Below are positions 1-8,287 of a stretch of DNA of 64,000 nucleotides, piece by piece. The notes below the pieces were generated by a model. It was given only the letters and a program-made list of their open reading frames with translations. It made no database searches and had not been told where the DNA came from. Positions within the stretch are counted from its first letter, which is position 1. Each line of letters opens with the position of its first letter. The stretch is from NCBI RefSeq assembly GCF_005144865.1, contig NZ_SWFM01000002.1, positions 248,001 to 312,000 of the forward strand, in the 5' to 3' direction. Both the position numbers and the translations under genes were made by a program. The stretch comes from Guptibacillus hwajinpoensis (GTDB lineage Bacteria > Bacillota > Bacilli > Bacillales > Guptibacillaceae).

Positions 1-2
1 TG

Positions 3-1901
3 AAAATTGGTGCCTATCTAGCAAATGGTGGTTACACGATGTTCGGTGAAAACCATGGCGATCACATGGCAACGGTTGGGATCATAGCTCATGAGTTGGG
101 ACATGACCTTGGTCTCCCTGATTTATATGATTACGACAATTCATCTTTTGGAGTTGGCATTCATAGTCTAATGGGCGGTGGCGCCTGGACAACGGCTAAC
201 TACAAATATGGTGGAGAGTACCCGACGCATCTCGATCCTTGGTCTAAAATGGTGTTAGGGTTCATTAGACCTGTTGAGGTTCAGGATAATGGCACCTATC
301 AAGTGACGAATTTCTTAGCTAACGACTATTCTGTCCTTAAGCTGAAAACGCCTGACGAGTCAGAATACTTTTTGGTCGAAAATCGACAGTTTAAAGGATT
401 CGATATTGGACTAGCTGAATACGCTGCAGCTCCTGGCATTGCCATTTGGCATATTGATGAAGATCAATTATCTAATGGAATGGTTAATCAGGACGAAACG
501 CACAAAGCGGTGGACCTAGAAGAGGCGAATGAAAGCAGACTTGGCTACCCAGAGTTTGATCAAGATCCAGAACACTATCCTTATATGTACTATGATCATT
601 ATTTTAGCGGGAATGGATATGCTCAATTTACCAATACATCAAAGCCGAATAGTAAATTATATTCAGGATCCAATTCGAGCGTCTCTGTAACCGTTCTCGA
701 TCCAAGCCGTGATTCCATGGCCGTTTCTGTGAAAGTGCCGAATGGGGAAGATAAAAATCCTCCTGTTTGGCCAAAGAGCGCGAAATTAACGTCATCTGCA
801 ATTACCAATAGCTCGATTACGTTAGGCTGGCCAACAGCAACGGATCCATCAGGAATTGCATCTTATATCATTTACAAGAATGGTAGTTTTCTTAAAGAAG
901 TAAACGCATCGACTCGTAGCTTAAAAGTACAAGGTCTAGCAACGAATAAAGAGTATACGTTTAAAGTAGAAGCGGTTGATAAGAAAGGGTATGCAACAAC
1001 GAATGGCCCGTCTCTTAAGGTTAAGACATCCGCGACGACAATCCTTAGAATCGAAGGGTTAAATCGATTTGCAACAGCCGCGAAAATTAGTAAGGAAACG
1101 TTCAGTGCAGCAGAAACCGTCGTTATTGCCAGAGGATATGATTTCCCAGATGCCCTCTCAGGTGCTCCGCTTGCTTATCAATTAAATGCACCGATTCTTT
1201 TAACAAAAACAGATAGTCTTCCAAAAGAAACAGCTGACGAAATCAAGCGCCTGAAAGTGACGAAAGCAATCATCCTTGGAGGAAATAACGCCATTTCCCC
1301 TTCAACAGCGGATGCAATCAAGGCACTTGGATTAAGTGTCGAACGCATTAGTGGTGAGAACCGTTATGAAACATCAGCCAAAATTGCGAAGCGAATGGGT
1401 GGGGACCCTGCATATGCAGTAGTAGCGTATGGTCGTAATTTCCCTGATGCGCTAGCGATCGCTCCTTATGCTGCTAAGATGGGGTACCCAATACTTTTAG
1501 TAGAAAGTGATAAGATACCGACTGCAACAAGTAAGGCGCTCGTAGGGATTAACGATACGATCGTTGTTGGTGGAAATCAGGTGATCACAAGCAAGGTATA
1601 CAACAATCTACCTTCACCAGAGCGGATTAGTGGTGAGAATCGTTTTGGGACGGCTGCAGCGGTGAAAGCAAACTATTACCCTGACGCCAAAACAGCTTAT
1701 CTCGCAAATGGCTATGGATTTGCTGATGCATTAACAGGATCTGTTCTTGCAGGGAAGCAGAATGCTCCTCTCCTACTCGTTAAATCGAATAGTATTCCAC
1801 CTGAAACAACAAGTGCGATCAAAACCGTTACAGATTTTAGAATACTAGGTGGAGAAGCAGCCATAAATAAAAGCGTTGAAGACATGCTTTTTCAAAAGTA
1901 A
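3..1901 (+). CDS. M6-family metalloprotease with FN3 and three CWB2 repeats (5' truncated)
   Basis: The reading frame is open from the first bases, so the true start lies upstream of the window. Near nt 90-125 it carries HELGHDLGLPDLYD, the HExxHxxGxxD zinc signature of M6 (immune-inhibitor-A-like) peptidases. A fibronectin-III-like module follows (about nt 760-1030, starting at PPVWPKSAKL). Three CWB2-type repeats then run to the end, each opening with a variant of RI.G.NR(F/Y).TA and containing FPDAL or FADAL. The enzyme is therefore expected to be secreted and held non-covalently on the cell wall. Family assignment is firm; the substrate is unknown. A rho-independent terminator follows immediately. 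Confidence 0.9.
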   Translation, partial: KIGAYLANGGYTMFGENHGDHMATVGIIAHELGHDLGLPDLYDYDNSSFGVGIHSLMGGGAWTTANYKYGGEYPTHLDPWSKMVLGFIRPVEVQDNGTYQVTNFLANDYSVLKLKTPDESEYFLVENRQFKGFDIGLAEYAAAPGIAIWHIDEDQLSNGMVNQDETHKAVDLEEANESRLGYPEFDQDPEHYPYMYYDHYFSGNGYAQFTNTSKPNSKLYSGSNSSVSVTVLDPSRDSMAVSVKVPNGEDKNPPVWPKSAKLTSSAITNSSITLGWPTATDPSGIASYIIYKNGSFLKEVNASTRSLKVQGLATNKEYTFKVEAVDKKGYATTNGPSLKVKTSATTILRIEGLNRFATAAKISKETFSAAETVVIARGYDFPDALSGAPLAYQLNAPILLTKTDSLPKETADEIKRLKVTKAIILGGNNAISPSTADAIKALGLSVERISGENRYETSAKIAKRMGGDPAYAVVAYGRNFPDALAIAPYAAKMGYPILLVESDKIPTATSKALVGINDTIVVGGNQVITSKVYNNLPSPERISGENRFGTAAAVKANYYPDAKTAYLANGYGFADALTGSVLAGKQNAPLLLVKSNSIPPETTSAIKTVTDFRILGGEAAINKSVEDMLFQK

Positions 1902-1920
1902 TAAATAGTAGAATACGAGG

Positions 1921-1957
1921 GAGATACAGGTAAAATGACCTGTATCTCTTTTTTTTG
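1921..1957 (+). terminator. Rho-independent terminator after the M6 protease
   Basis: GAGATACAGGT (1921-1931) pairs with ACCTGTATCTC (1938-1948) across a 6-nt loop, and a run of nine T follows. Confidence 0.9.
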
Positions 1958-2063
1958 TGAAAAAATAACAGGATATCACTTAAACTTTGTTGAATAATAG
2001 CCGATAGTATATGCAAAGTGTCGATATTTGGGCAGTAACTTAATTGGAATGAGGAGGATCTGG

Positions 2064-3953
2064 ATGCAACCTTCATTGGTCAAGAAAGCAATAACTGGTT
2101 CTGCGATTGTAGCTGGAGTAATGTTTGTTCAACCTGATGGTGCAGAAGCAGCGTTTGGGGATCAAGAGCTTAAGAAAGGCATGAACAATCAAGATGTCAA
2201 AGAGCTACAAGATGTTTTGAAGGCGAAGGGGTATTTTACATACCACACCTCAACAGGGTACTACGGTCCAATTACGGAAGATGCAGTAGGTAAGTTTCAG
2301 CAGGCAGTTGGCTTAAACGTTACTGGCGTCGCGACAACGGACACGCTGAAGGCGCTTGGTGCAAAGTCTGTGAGCAAATCATCTCAGCAGACGTCGTCCA
2401 CGCTGCAGGTGGGATCAAGAGGACAGCAGGTTACTAATCTGCAGTCGGCGCTTAAAGACAAAGGCTACTATTCTTACAACGTAGACGGCATTTACGGTCA
2501 GATTACCAAGAAAGCAGTACAGGATTTCCAGCGAGATAAAGGCCTCTCTGTAACTGGTAAAGCAGACGCTGCAACGATTAATGCACTATCGAAAAGCTCG
2601 GCTAACTCAAGCTCAAAACCGTCTAGCTCTTCTTCAGACATTTCAATCGGTATGCGTGGGAGTGCAGTGACCGATTTGCAGTCAAAGCTGAAATCGAAAG
2701 GGTACTACAACTACAAGGTAGACGGTATTTTCGGGAAGATCACACAGAAAGCTGTGCAGAACTTCCAGAAATCAGCTGGTTTGTCACAGACGGGCGTTGC
2801 TGATAGCAAAACGCTAGCCGCTCTTTCTGAAAAAGAAACGGCAAAGCCTGAGGCAGCGGTTACTGGACTATCCATCGGGTCTCGTGGAAGCTCAGTTACT
2901 TCCCTTCAGCAAATGCTTAAGGATCGTGGTTATTACAATGATTCGATCGATGGAATCTTTGGTAATAATACGCAAAAAGCCGTTAAAGAGTTTCAAAGTA
3001 TCGTAGGGTTACCTGTAACAGGAATTGCTGACGACAAAACGATCGACACGCTAAAATCGAGAAGCAACACGCAAACGGAAACGGTTTTAAAAGTAGGTTC
3101 GAAAGGCAATGCAGTTACGGAATTACAGAACAAGCTGAAGAAAGCGGGTACGTTCCATGTTGAGGCGACAGGGTATTTCGGTCCTGTTACTGAGAAAGCG
3201 GTCAAGGACTTCCAGAAAGCAAAGAAACTGCAGGTAACAGGGACTGCAACGAAAGAAACCATGGATGCGCTTGACGGCTCGACAGATAAAGTTGTTATAA
3301 CACCATCAACAGGTGAAGACCAGGGTGACCTCCTAAAGAAGGGATCAACTGGCTCACTCGTGAAAGAACTTCAATCGAAGTTAAAAGCGATTGGACTCTA
3401 CTCAGGACCACTTGATGGCGACTTTGGGAACGGCACAGATGCAGCTGTACGAGCATTCCAGTCGCGCAACAAGCTAACTGTCGATGGTGTTGTTGGGCCT
3501 TCTACTTGGGAAAAGCTCAAGCAATCAACAGGCTACGAAGGAACAGGAAATGGGAATACAGGTAGCGATAACGGAACTTCCAACTCAAGCTTCAGTGTAA
3601 TGGATCTCATCGCTGATGCATCTGTATACATAGGTGTACCGTACGTATGGGGTGGAAACACCCCAACGCAGGGCTTCGACTGTAGCGGTTTCCTCGTCTA
3701 TGTGTTTAAAAAGCAGGGCATTTCTCTGCCTAGAACAATGGCGCAAATGTGGAATGTGACAACACCTGTAAGCTCACCATCCGTTGGTGACATCGTGTAC
3801 TTTACCACATACAAACCAGGCGCTTCACACGGAGGGATCTACATCGGTAACAACAAATTCATACATGCTGGATCTTCAACAGGAGTGACGATTAGCGATA
3901 TGAACTCAAGCTACTGGGGACCGAGGTATCTAGGCGCGAAGCGGGCGCATTGA
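2064..3953 (+). CDS. Secreted NlpC/P60 endopeptidase with six PG_binding_1 repeats
   Basis: I chose the ATG at 2064 because GAGGAGG (2051-2057) sits 6 nt upstream; the frame is also open from a TTG at 2028. A signal peptide ends near AEA-AFG. Six peptidoglycan-binding repeats of about 65-80 residues follow, each with a G(S/M)(R/K)G..V..LQ..L start and a (I/Y)FG..T..AV..FQ centre. The C-terminal NlpC/P60 domain has the catalytic Cys in FDCSGF, the His in SHGGIYIG and the third polar residue in FIHAG. By family it cleaves gamma-D-glutamyl-diaminopimelate bonds in wall peptides. Six binding repeats is high for this class (two to four are more usual) and suggests tight wall anchoring. It is flanked by terminators and looks monocistronic. 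Confidence 0.92.
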   Translation: MQPSLVKKAITGSAIVAGVMFVQPDGAEAAFGDQELKKGMNNQDVKELQDVLKAKGYFTYHTSTGYYGPITEDAVGKFQQAVGLNVTGVATTDTLKALGAKSVSKSSQQTSSTLQVGSRGQQVTNLQSALKDKGYYSYNVDGIYGQITKKAVQDFQRDKGLSVTGKADAATINALSKSSANSSSKPSSSSSDISIGMRGSAVTDLQSKLKSKGYYNYKVDGIFGKITQKAVQNFQKSAGLSQTGVADSKTLAALSEKETAKPEAAVTGLSIGSRGSSVTSLQQMLKDRGYYNDSIDGIFGNNTQKAVKEFQSIVGLPVTGIADDKTIDTLKSRSNTQTETVLKVGSKGNAVTELQNKLKKAGTFHVEATGYFGPVTEKAVKDFQKAKKLQVTGTATKETMDALDGSTDKVVITPSTGEDQGDLLKKGSTGSLVKELQSKLKAIGLYSGPLDGDFGNGTDAAVRAFQSRNKLTVDGVVGPSTWEKLKQSTGYEGTGNGNTGSDNGTSNSSFSVMDLIADASVYIGVPYVWGGNTPTQGFDCSGFLVYVFKKQGISLPRTMAQMWNVTTPVSSPSVGDIVYFTTYKPGASHGGIYIGNNKFIHAGSSTGVTISDMNSSYWGPRYLGAKRAH

Positions 3954-3965
3954 TTTAGCTTAATA

Positions 3966-4038
3966 GGGGTCAGGCACGTGCCTGACCCCCTTCAAAGACA
4001 AAACCACGTAAATGTCCGTCTCTGACGGACATTTTTTT
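3966..4038 (+). repeat. Bipartite palindrome-terminator element, copy E1
   Basis: A perfect 24-nt palindrome (3966-3989; arms GGGGTCAGGCAC and its complement) is followed by AAAGACAAAA and a second hairpin, AATGTCCGTC-TCT-GACGGACATT (4011-4033), with seven T. It lies 12 nt after the NlpC/P60 stop codon and should act as its terminator. Confidence 0.9.
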
Positions 4039-4065
4039 GTGTTACTTCAGTGTTTTAACGCAGTG

Positions 4066-4089
4066 GGGGTCAGGTACCTCTCTGACCCC
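4066..4089. repeat. Simple GGGGTCAG palindrome, copy S1
   Basis: GGGGTCAG and CTGACCCC flank an 8-nt centre. No GACAAA box or second hairpin follows. It lies just upstream of the broken membrane-protein gene. Confidence 0.85.
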
Positions 4090-4112
4090 GCTTACAAAAG
4101 GGGGACTACATA

Positions 4113-4781
4113 ATGTTCAATCTGTTCTTAATTCTTCACATAACCGCAGGGTTTAGCGCGCTATTCTCGTTCTAGCTGCCGCTTGTCCTAAAGAAAGGTG
4201 GCAAGTGGCACATTCGAATCGGATGGTTCTTTGTTGTGATGATGGGAATTGTCAGTATTACGGCAACAGGCATGGCTTTCATACGGATCTTCATTCAACC
4301 TGATACATCACCTGAGCGATTCTCCTTTTCGATTTTCTTATTATTTATTGCAGTTCTAAGTTCATCTACAGCGTATTACGGGCTACGTGTTTTACGGTTT
4401 AAACGTAAATCCGATCGACACCGACATTTAGGTGACCTTGCTTTCTCAAGTCTATTGTTCCTATCAGGACTTGCCTGTTCAATCTACGGTTTCAGTTCTG
4501 GCAATACGCTCATCTCATTCTTTCCTTTTCTAGGAATCTTTCTAGGCCTTGGTCAACTAGCTTACTGGCTCCGTCCAATGCCTGTCAGAAACAGCTGGCT
4601 GCTTGAGCATATCCAGGGAATGATTGCGTGCTCGATTTCGACGGTGACTGCATTCACAGTATTTGGTGCACCTCGTTTACTAGGAGGAGGGTTTCGTAGC
4701 ATTTATCTATGGATTTTACCTACGATTGTACTTGTGCCGTTGATTTTTTATTTTAGTAGGAAGTACCGTAGTTCAAGATAA
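4113..4781 (+). pseudogene. Polytopic membrane protein (DUF2306-like) interrupted by one TAG
   Basis: An ATG at 4113, close behind a purine-rich GGGGGA stretch, opens a frame reading MFNLFLILHITAGFSALFSF and then TAG at 4173-4175. The same frame continues without a gap as LPLVLKKGGKWHIRIGWFF and runs to 4781. The position fits a tryptophan (TGG to TAG, one substitution) in this kind of protein. The remainder holds about six hydrophobic segments and a basic GGKxHxRxGW motif after the first helix, as in DUF2306-like proteins. Internal starts from 4236 would lack the first helix. I read it as a recent nonsense pseudogene; a sequencing error or rare read-through cannot be excluded. The DUF assignment is tentative. 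Confidence 0.7.
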
Positions 4782-4799
4782 CTATTTATATGATAAAAA

Positions 4800-4828
4800 T
4801 TGGAATTCAAACCACCAGATGCTAGAAT
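4800..4828 (+). promoter_or_regulatory. Probable sigma-A promoter for the transglycosylase/CWB2 gene
   Basis: TTGGAA (4800-4805) and TAGAAT (4823-4828) are separated by exactly 17 nt and lie about 50 nt before the start codon. Confidence 0.55.
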
Positions 4829-4879
4829 GAGAGAGGATGAATAAATGGAAAATGGTAGTACATTCTTAAGGGGGAAAAT

Positions 4880-6700
4880 ATGGCGAAAAAAATTAGTAGT
4901 TTACTAGTAGGGGTTCTTTTTCTAACACTTTTGGTGCCAACGATATCAAACGGGGAAGCAAAGGATCTAGTCACTTACAATGATATCAACAGAATGTTAA
5001 CTGAAAGTGCGTTAGAATATAATATTCCACCTGAGATTGCAAAAGCGGTCGCATTTCAAGAGAACGGTTGGAAGCAATGGTCAGATGATTCCCAAGCCGA
5101 TCCGATTATCAATAAGACAGACGGTGGTATTGGATTAATGCAAGTTACAACTGGTGTGTGTGAAGAAGGTGAGACAAAGAATTGTTATGATCCTGAAAGA
5201 CTTGGAGATGACATTCAATACAATATCAATGCTGGTTTAGAAATTTTAAATGAAAAATGGAATTATGGAGACCGCGGGATTATTCCAACTATTAATACAA
5301 ATGATCGAGATATTCTAGAACACTGGTACTTTGCAGTGATGGCGTATAACGGAACTGTACCAGTGAATAGTCCTTATTTTCGAGATGCAAAAGATGGGAC
5401 ACGTAATCTAAACACTTATCAAGATGAAGTATTCAAAAACATTGAGCAGCGTAATTATTTCTCTGTTAACATTGAAGCGATTAAGTTCCAGAGGGATGAC
5501 TTCACTTATGATAAGGAGCAAAAAGAACCAATAACATTTAATAAAATGCATTATGACGTGAACGATGAATTAACACGTTCAAGAACTCTTTTAAAAGAAG
5601 GCGACAAGGTTTCTACAGTAGCTGGTAAACTCTTAAAGAAAGAACCAAGCTCAGAAAACGGAGTCAACGTAAAACAGTCTCAAGTTGCTACTGTATTGAG
5701 TAGCGAATTTTATATTGATACAACCAAAAACCAGGGTACTATCCCATACGACCATTGGGTTCGTTATCACGTAGAGCTTGAAGACGGAACAAAAGGATAT
5801 ATGGCTTCAGGTAGTTTAATCCCTGTAACCGAACGTCTTTCAGGCGATAACCGCTACAAAACAGCGATCGAAATCTCAAAAGACGGCTGGCAGGACGGCG
5901 CTGACACGGTTGTCCTTAGTCGTGGCTATGAATTCCCTGACGCTCTAGCTGGTGCGCCACTTGCTTATCAGTTGGACGCTCCTATTCTACTAACGGATGA
6001 TAAGACACTCACAAAAGAAACTGCCAATGAAATCAAGCGACTTGGTGCTAAAAAAATTATTATTCTTGGAAGTGATAATGCGGTTTACCCTGCAGTTGAA
6101 AAAGAGTTACGCAATATGGGTCTCAAAACCGAGCGAATTGGTGGAGAAGATCGCTTTGAAACAGCTAAGCTGATTGCTGAGAAACTCGATTCTCCTAGCG
6201 ATAAAGCGGTTGTAGCATACGGATACAACTTCCCAGATGCGTTAGCTGTTGCCCCATATGCAGCGAAGAAAGGTATGCCAATTCTTCTTACGCGAGACAA
6301 TAAGCTACCTGACTACACGAAAGAAGCGTTAGCTGACACGAAAGTAACAATCGTCGTTGGCGGGGATAATGTCGTGCAAAAGAATGTGTACGATCAATTA
6401 CCAGGTCACAAACGCTTAGCTGGAGACGATCGCTATGAGACAGCTGCTGAAATCATCGGCTATTTCGATGACGAAGCACACACCGGTTATGTTGCTACTG
6501 GCTTGAATTTTGCTGATGCATTAACGGGTGCTGTTCTAGCAGCGAAAAATGATTCACCATTGTTACTAGCGAAAAAAGATCAACTTTCACCATCCATAGA
6601 AGCGGCGATCAATGATTTGCAAACAGAACAATTCGTACTTCTTGGTGGCCCTGATGTGGTAAGCGTAGAAGACAGACTTGCAAAGCTTACGATAAAATAA
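4880..6700 (+). CDS. Secreted lytic transglycosylase-like protein with SH3-like region and three CWB2 repeats
   Basis: The ATG at 4880 has AAGGGGG 6 nt upstream and opens a signal peptide ending around NGEA. Residues about 35-185 form an SLT/lysozyme-like fold: PPEIAKAVAFQENGW carries the probable catalytic Glu, and GGIGLMQVT and MAYNG match the downstream SLT motifs. A region around residues 225-312 resembles a bacterial SH3 domain. Residues about 313-606 are three CWB2 repeats (ERLSGDNRY, ERIGGEDRF, KRLAGDDRY). The expected role is glycan-strand cleavage at the cell surface. Its CWB2 block is closely related to that of the M6 protease at the window start. Confidence 0.88.
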   Translation: MAKKISSLLVGVLFLTLLVPTISNGEAKDLVTYNDINRMLTESALEYNIPPEIAKAVAFQENGWKQWSDDSQADPIINKTDGGIGLMQVTTGVCEEGETKNCYDPERLGDDIQYNINAGLEILNEKWNYGDRGIIPTINTNDRDILEHWYFAVMAYNGTVPVNSPYFRDAKDGTRNLNTYQDEVFKNIEQRNYFSVNIEAIKFQRDDFTYDKEQKEPITFNKMHYDVNDELTRSRTLLKEGDKVSTVAGKLLKKEPSSENGVNVKQSQVATVLSSEFYIDTTKNQGTIPYDHWVRYHVELEDGTKGYMASGSLIPVTERLSGDNRYKTAIEISKDGWQDGADTVVLSRGYEFPDALAGAPLAYQLDAPILLTDDKTLTKETANEIKRLGAKKIIILGSDNAVYPAVEKELRNMGLKTERIGGEDRFETAKLIAEKLDSPSDKAVVAYGYNFPDALAVAPYAAKKGMPILLTRDNKLPDYTKEALADTKVTIVVGGDNVVQKNVYDQLPGHKRLAGDDRYETAAEIIGYFDDEAHTGYVATGLNFADALTGAVLAAKNDSPLLLAKKDQLSPSIEAAINDLQTEQFVLLGGPDVVSVEDRLAKLTIK

Positions 6701-6708
6701 AGAAAACG

Positions 6709-6738
6709 AACCCTCTGACTTGTTTCAGAGGGTTTTGC
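6709..6738 (+). terminator. Rho-independent terminator
   Basis: AACCCTCTGA (6709-6718) pairs with TCAGAGGGTT (6725-6734) and T residues follow. Confidence 0.88.
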
Positions 6739-6762
6739 TTTAGCATGAAGGGAGCGATGTAG

Positions 6763-8043
6763 ATGCACGTACTAGGTAAACCGCTTGAAAAGTGGATTCA
6801 AGACTATCCTCTGATAGAAGATTTGGTAAAACTGAAGGAAGTTGTATGGGAGAATCCCGCTAAAGGTATTCCCACACAAAGCGAGCTTTCTTATGACGAT
6901 ATCCTTGAAGCAGAAGCACGCATGAAACGCTTCGTCCCTTACTTCCAAAAAGTATTCCCAGAGACAAACGGCATCATCGAATCGCCAATATCAGATATTA
7001 ATTCTATGAAGGCAAAGCTTGAGAAAGAATACGACACACAAATTGACGGCCGGTTGCTCTTGAAACGTGATGATCTTTTACCGATTGCAGGTAGTATTAA
7101 AGCGCGTGGCGGAATTTATGAAGTCATCAAGCATGCGGAGAAACTTGCTTTAGGTCATGCATTACTTAAAAAGGATGACGATTACGCGATCTTAGCAGAT
7201 AAAAAGTTCACCGAGTTATTCTCAGCTTTCTCTATTACAGTTGGTTCGACTGGTAACCTTGGACTGAGCATCGGCATCATGTCAGCAAAGCTTGGTTTTA
7301 ACGTGACGGTTCACATGTCGAGCGACGCGAAACAGTGGAAAAAAGATCTCCTTCGCAAAAAAGGCGTGAAGGTTGTGGAGCATAAAGCAGACTATAGCGT
7401 TGCGGTTGAACAAGGACGACAGCAGTGTGAGAAGAGCCTCACGTGTCACTTTATTGATGATGAAAACTCGAAAGACCTTTTTATGGGGTATGCGGTTGCG
7501 GCCCTTCGACTTAAAAAGCAGTTAGATGAGATGGAAATCAAGGTCGATGCGGAGAATCCATTGAACGTTTACCTACCTTGTGGGGTGGGCGGTGCGCCTG
7601 GTGGAATTGCTTTTGGACTGCATCAAGTGTTTGGCGAATACGTTCATTGCTATTTCGCAGAACCAACGCACTCGCCTTCAATGTTGCTTGGATTAATGAC
7701 GGGCCAACATGACAAGATCTCAGTCCAAGACTTTGAAATTGATAACATCACTGCTGCAGACGGATTAGCGGTGGGAAGGCCATCTGGATTTGTTGGACGT
7801 GAAGTTCAATCAATCATCGACGGCGTCTTCACAGTCGACGACCAGCGACTCTACGACATGCTTCGCTGGCTCTATAACTCTGAGCGCATTAAGCTCGAGC
7901 CTTCTGCACTTGCTGGAATGATTGGCCCTGTCGTTACGAAGGATTATGAGAAGAATAAGGGAGGCACCCATCTTGTCTGGGCGACAGGAGGAAAGCTAGT
8001 ACCTCAGGAAATGTGGATAGAAGATTATTTGAAAGGGAAGTAA
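6763..8043 (+). CDS. dsdA: D-serine ammonia-lyase
   Basis: This 426-residue protein matches the pyridoxal-phosphate fold-type II D-serine dehydratase family in length and motifs: GSIKARGG with the PLP-binding Lys, [11 protein letters not shown] for the phosphate/substrate loop, and [11 protein letters not shown]. It converts D-serine to pyruvate and ammonia in the cytosol. GGGAG lies a suitable distance before the ATG. It is monocistronic, between a terminator and a bipartite repeat element. The usual DsdC regulator and DsdX permease are not adjacent. Confidence 0.93.
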   Translation: MHVLGKPLEKWIQDYPLIEDLVKLKEVVWENPAKGIPTQSELSYDDILEAEARMKRFVPYFQKVFPETNGIIESPISDINSMKAKLEKEYDTQIDGRLLLKRDDLLPIAGSIKARGGIYEVIKHAEKLALGHALLKKDDDYAILADKKFTELFSAFSITVGSTGNLGLSIGIMSAKLGFNVTVHMSSDAKQWKKDLLRKKGVKVVEHKADYSVAVEQGRQQCEKSLTCHFIDDENSKDLFMGYAVAALRLKKQLDEMEIKVDAENPLNVYLPCGVGGAPGGIAFGLHQVFGEYVHCYFAEPTHSPSMLLGLMTGQHDKISVQDFEIDNITAADGLAVGRPSGFVGREVQSIIDGVFTVDDQRLYDMLRWLYNSERIKLEPSALAGMIGPVVTKDYEKNKGGTHLVWATGGKLVPQEMWIEDYLKGK

Positions 8044-8073
8044 AAAAAGGAGAGGGAGGAGAGGAGAGGAGAG

Positions 8074-8146
8074 GGGGTCAGGCGCGAGCCTGACCCCCCT
8101 AAAAGACAAAACCAAAGAAGTGTCCGTCTGGGACGGACACTTCTTT
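8074..8146 (+). repeat. Bipartite palindrome-terminator element, copy E2
   Basis: Palindrome GGGGTCAGGC-GCGA-GCCTGACCCC at 8074-8097, then AAAAGACAAAA, then a 14-bp stem AAGAAGTGTCCGTC / GACGGACACTTCTT (8115-8145). It follows dsdA behind a purine-only GA-rich tract (8043-8073). Confidence 0.9.
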
Positions 8147-8227
8147 CTTCTATTCAATCCCATCCACAATAATGCTCGCTACACATTACATCCTTTGGCG
8201 TATGGACAATAGTTACATCACTCTATT

Positions 8228-8259
8228 TATTAATGGTTTAACGCTTAGTACCATTAATA
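8228..8259. promoter_or_regulatory. Inverted repeat before the CocE-like gene, possible operator
   Basis: TATTAATGGT (8228-8237) and ACCATTAATA (8250-8259) form perfect 10-bp arms around a 12-nt spacer, about 30 nt before the start codon. No T-run follows, so an operator is more likely than a terminator. The binding protein is unknown. Confidence 0.45.
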
Positions 8260-8287
8260 TAAGTGTTTACAAAAACAGGGAGGTAAT

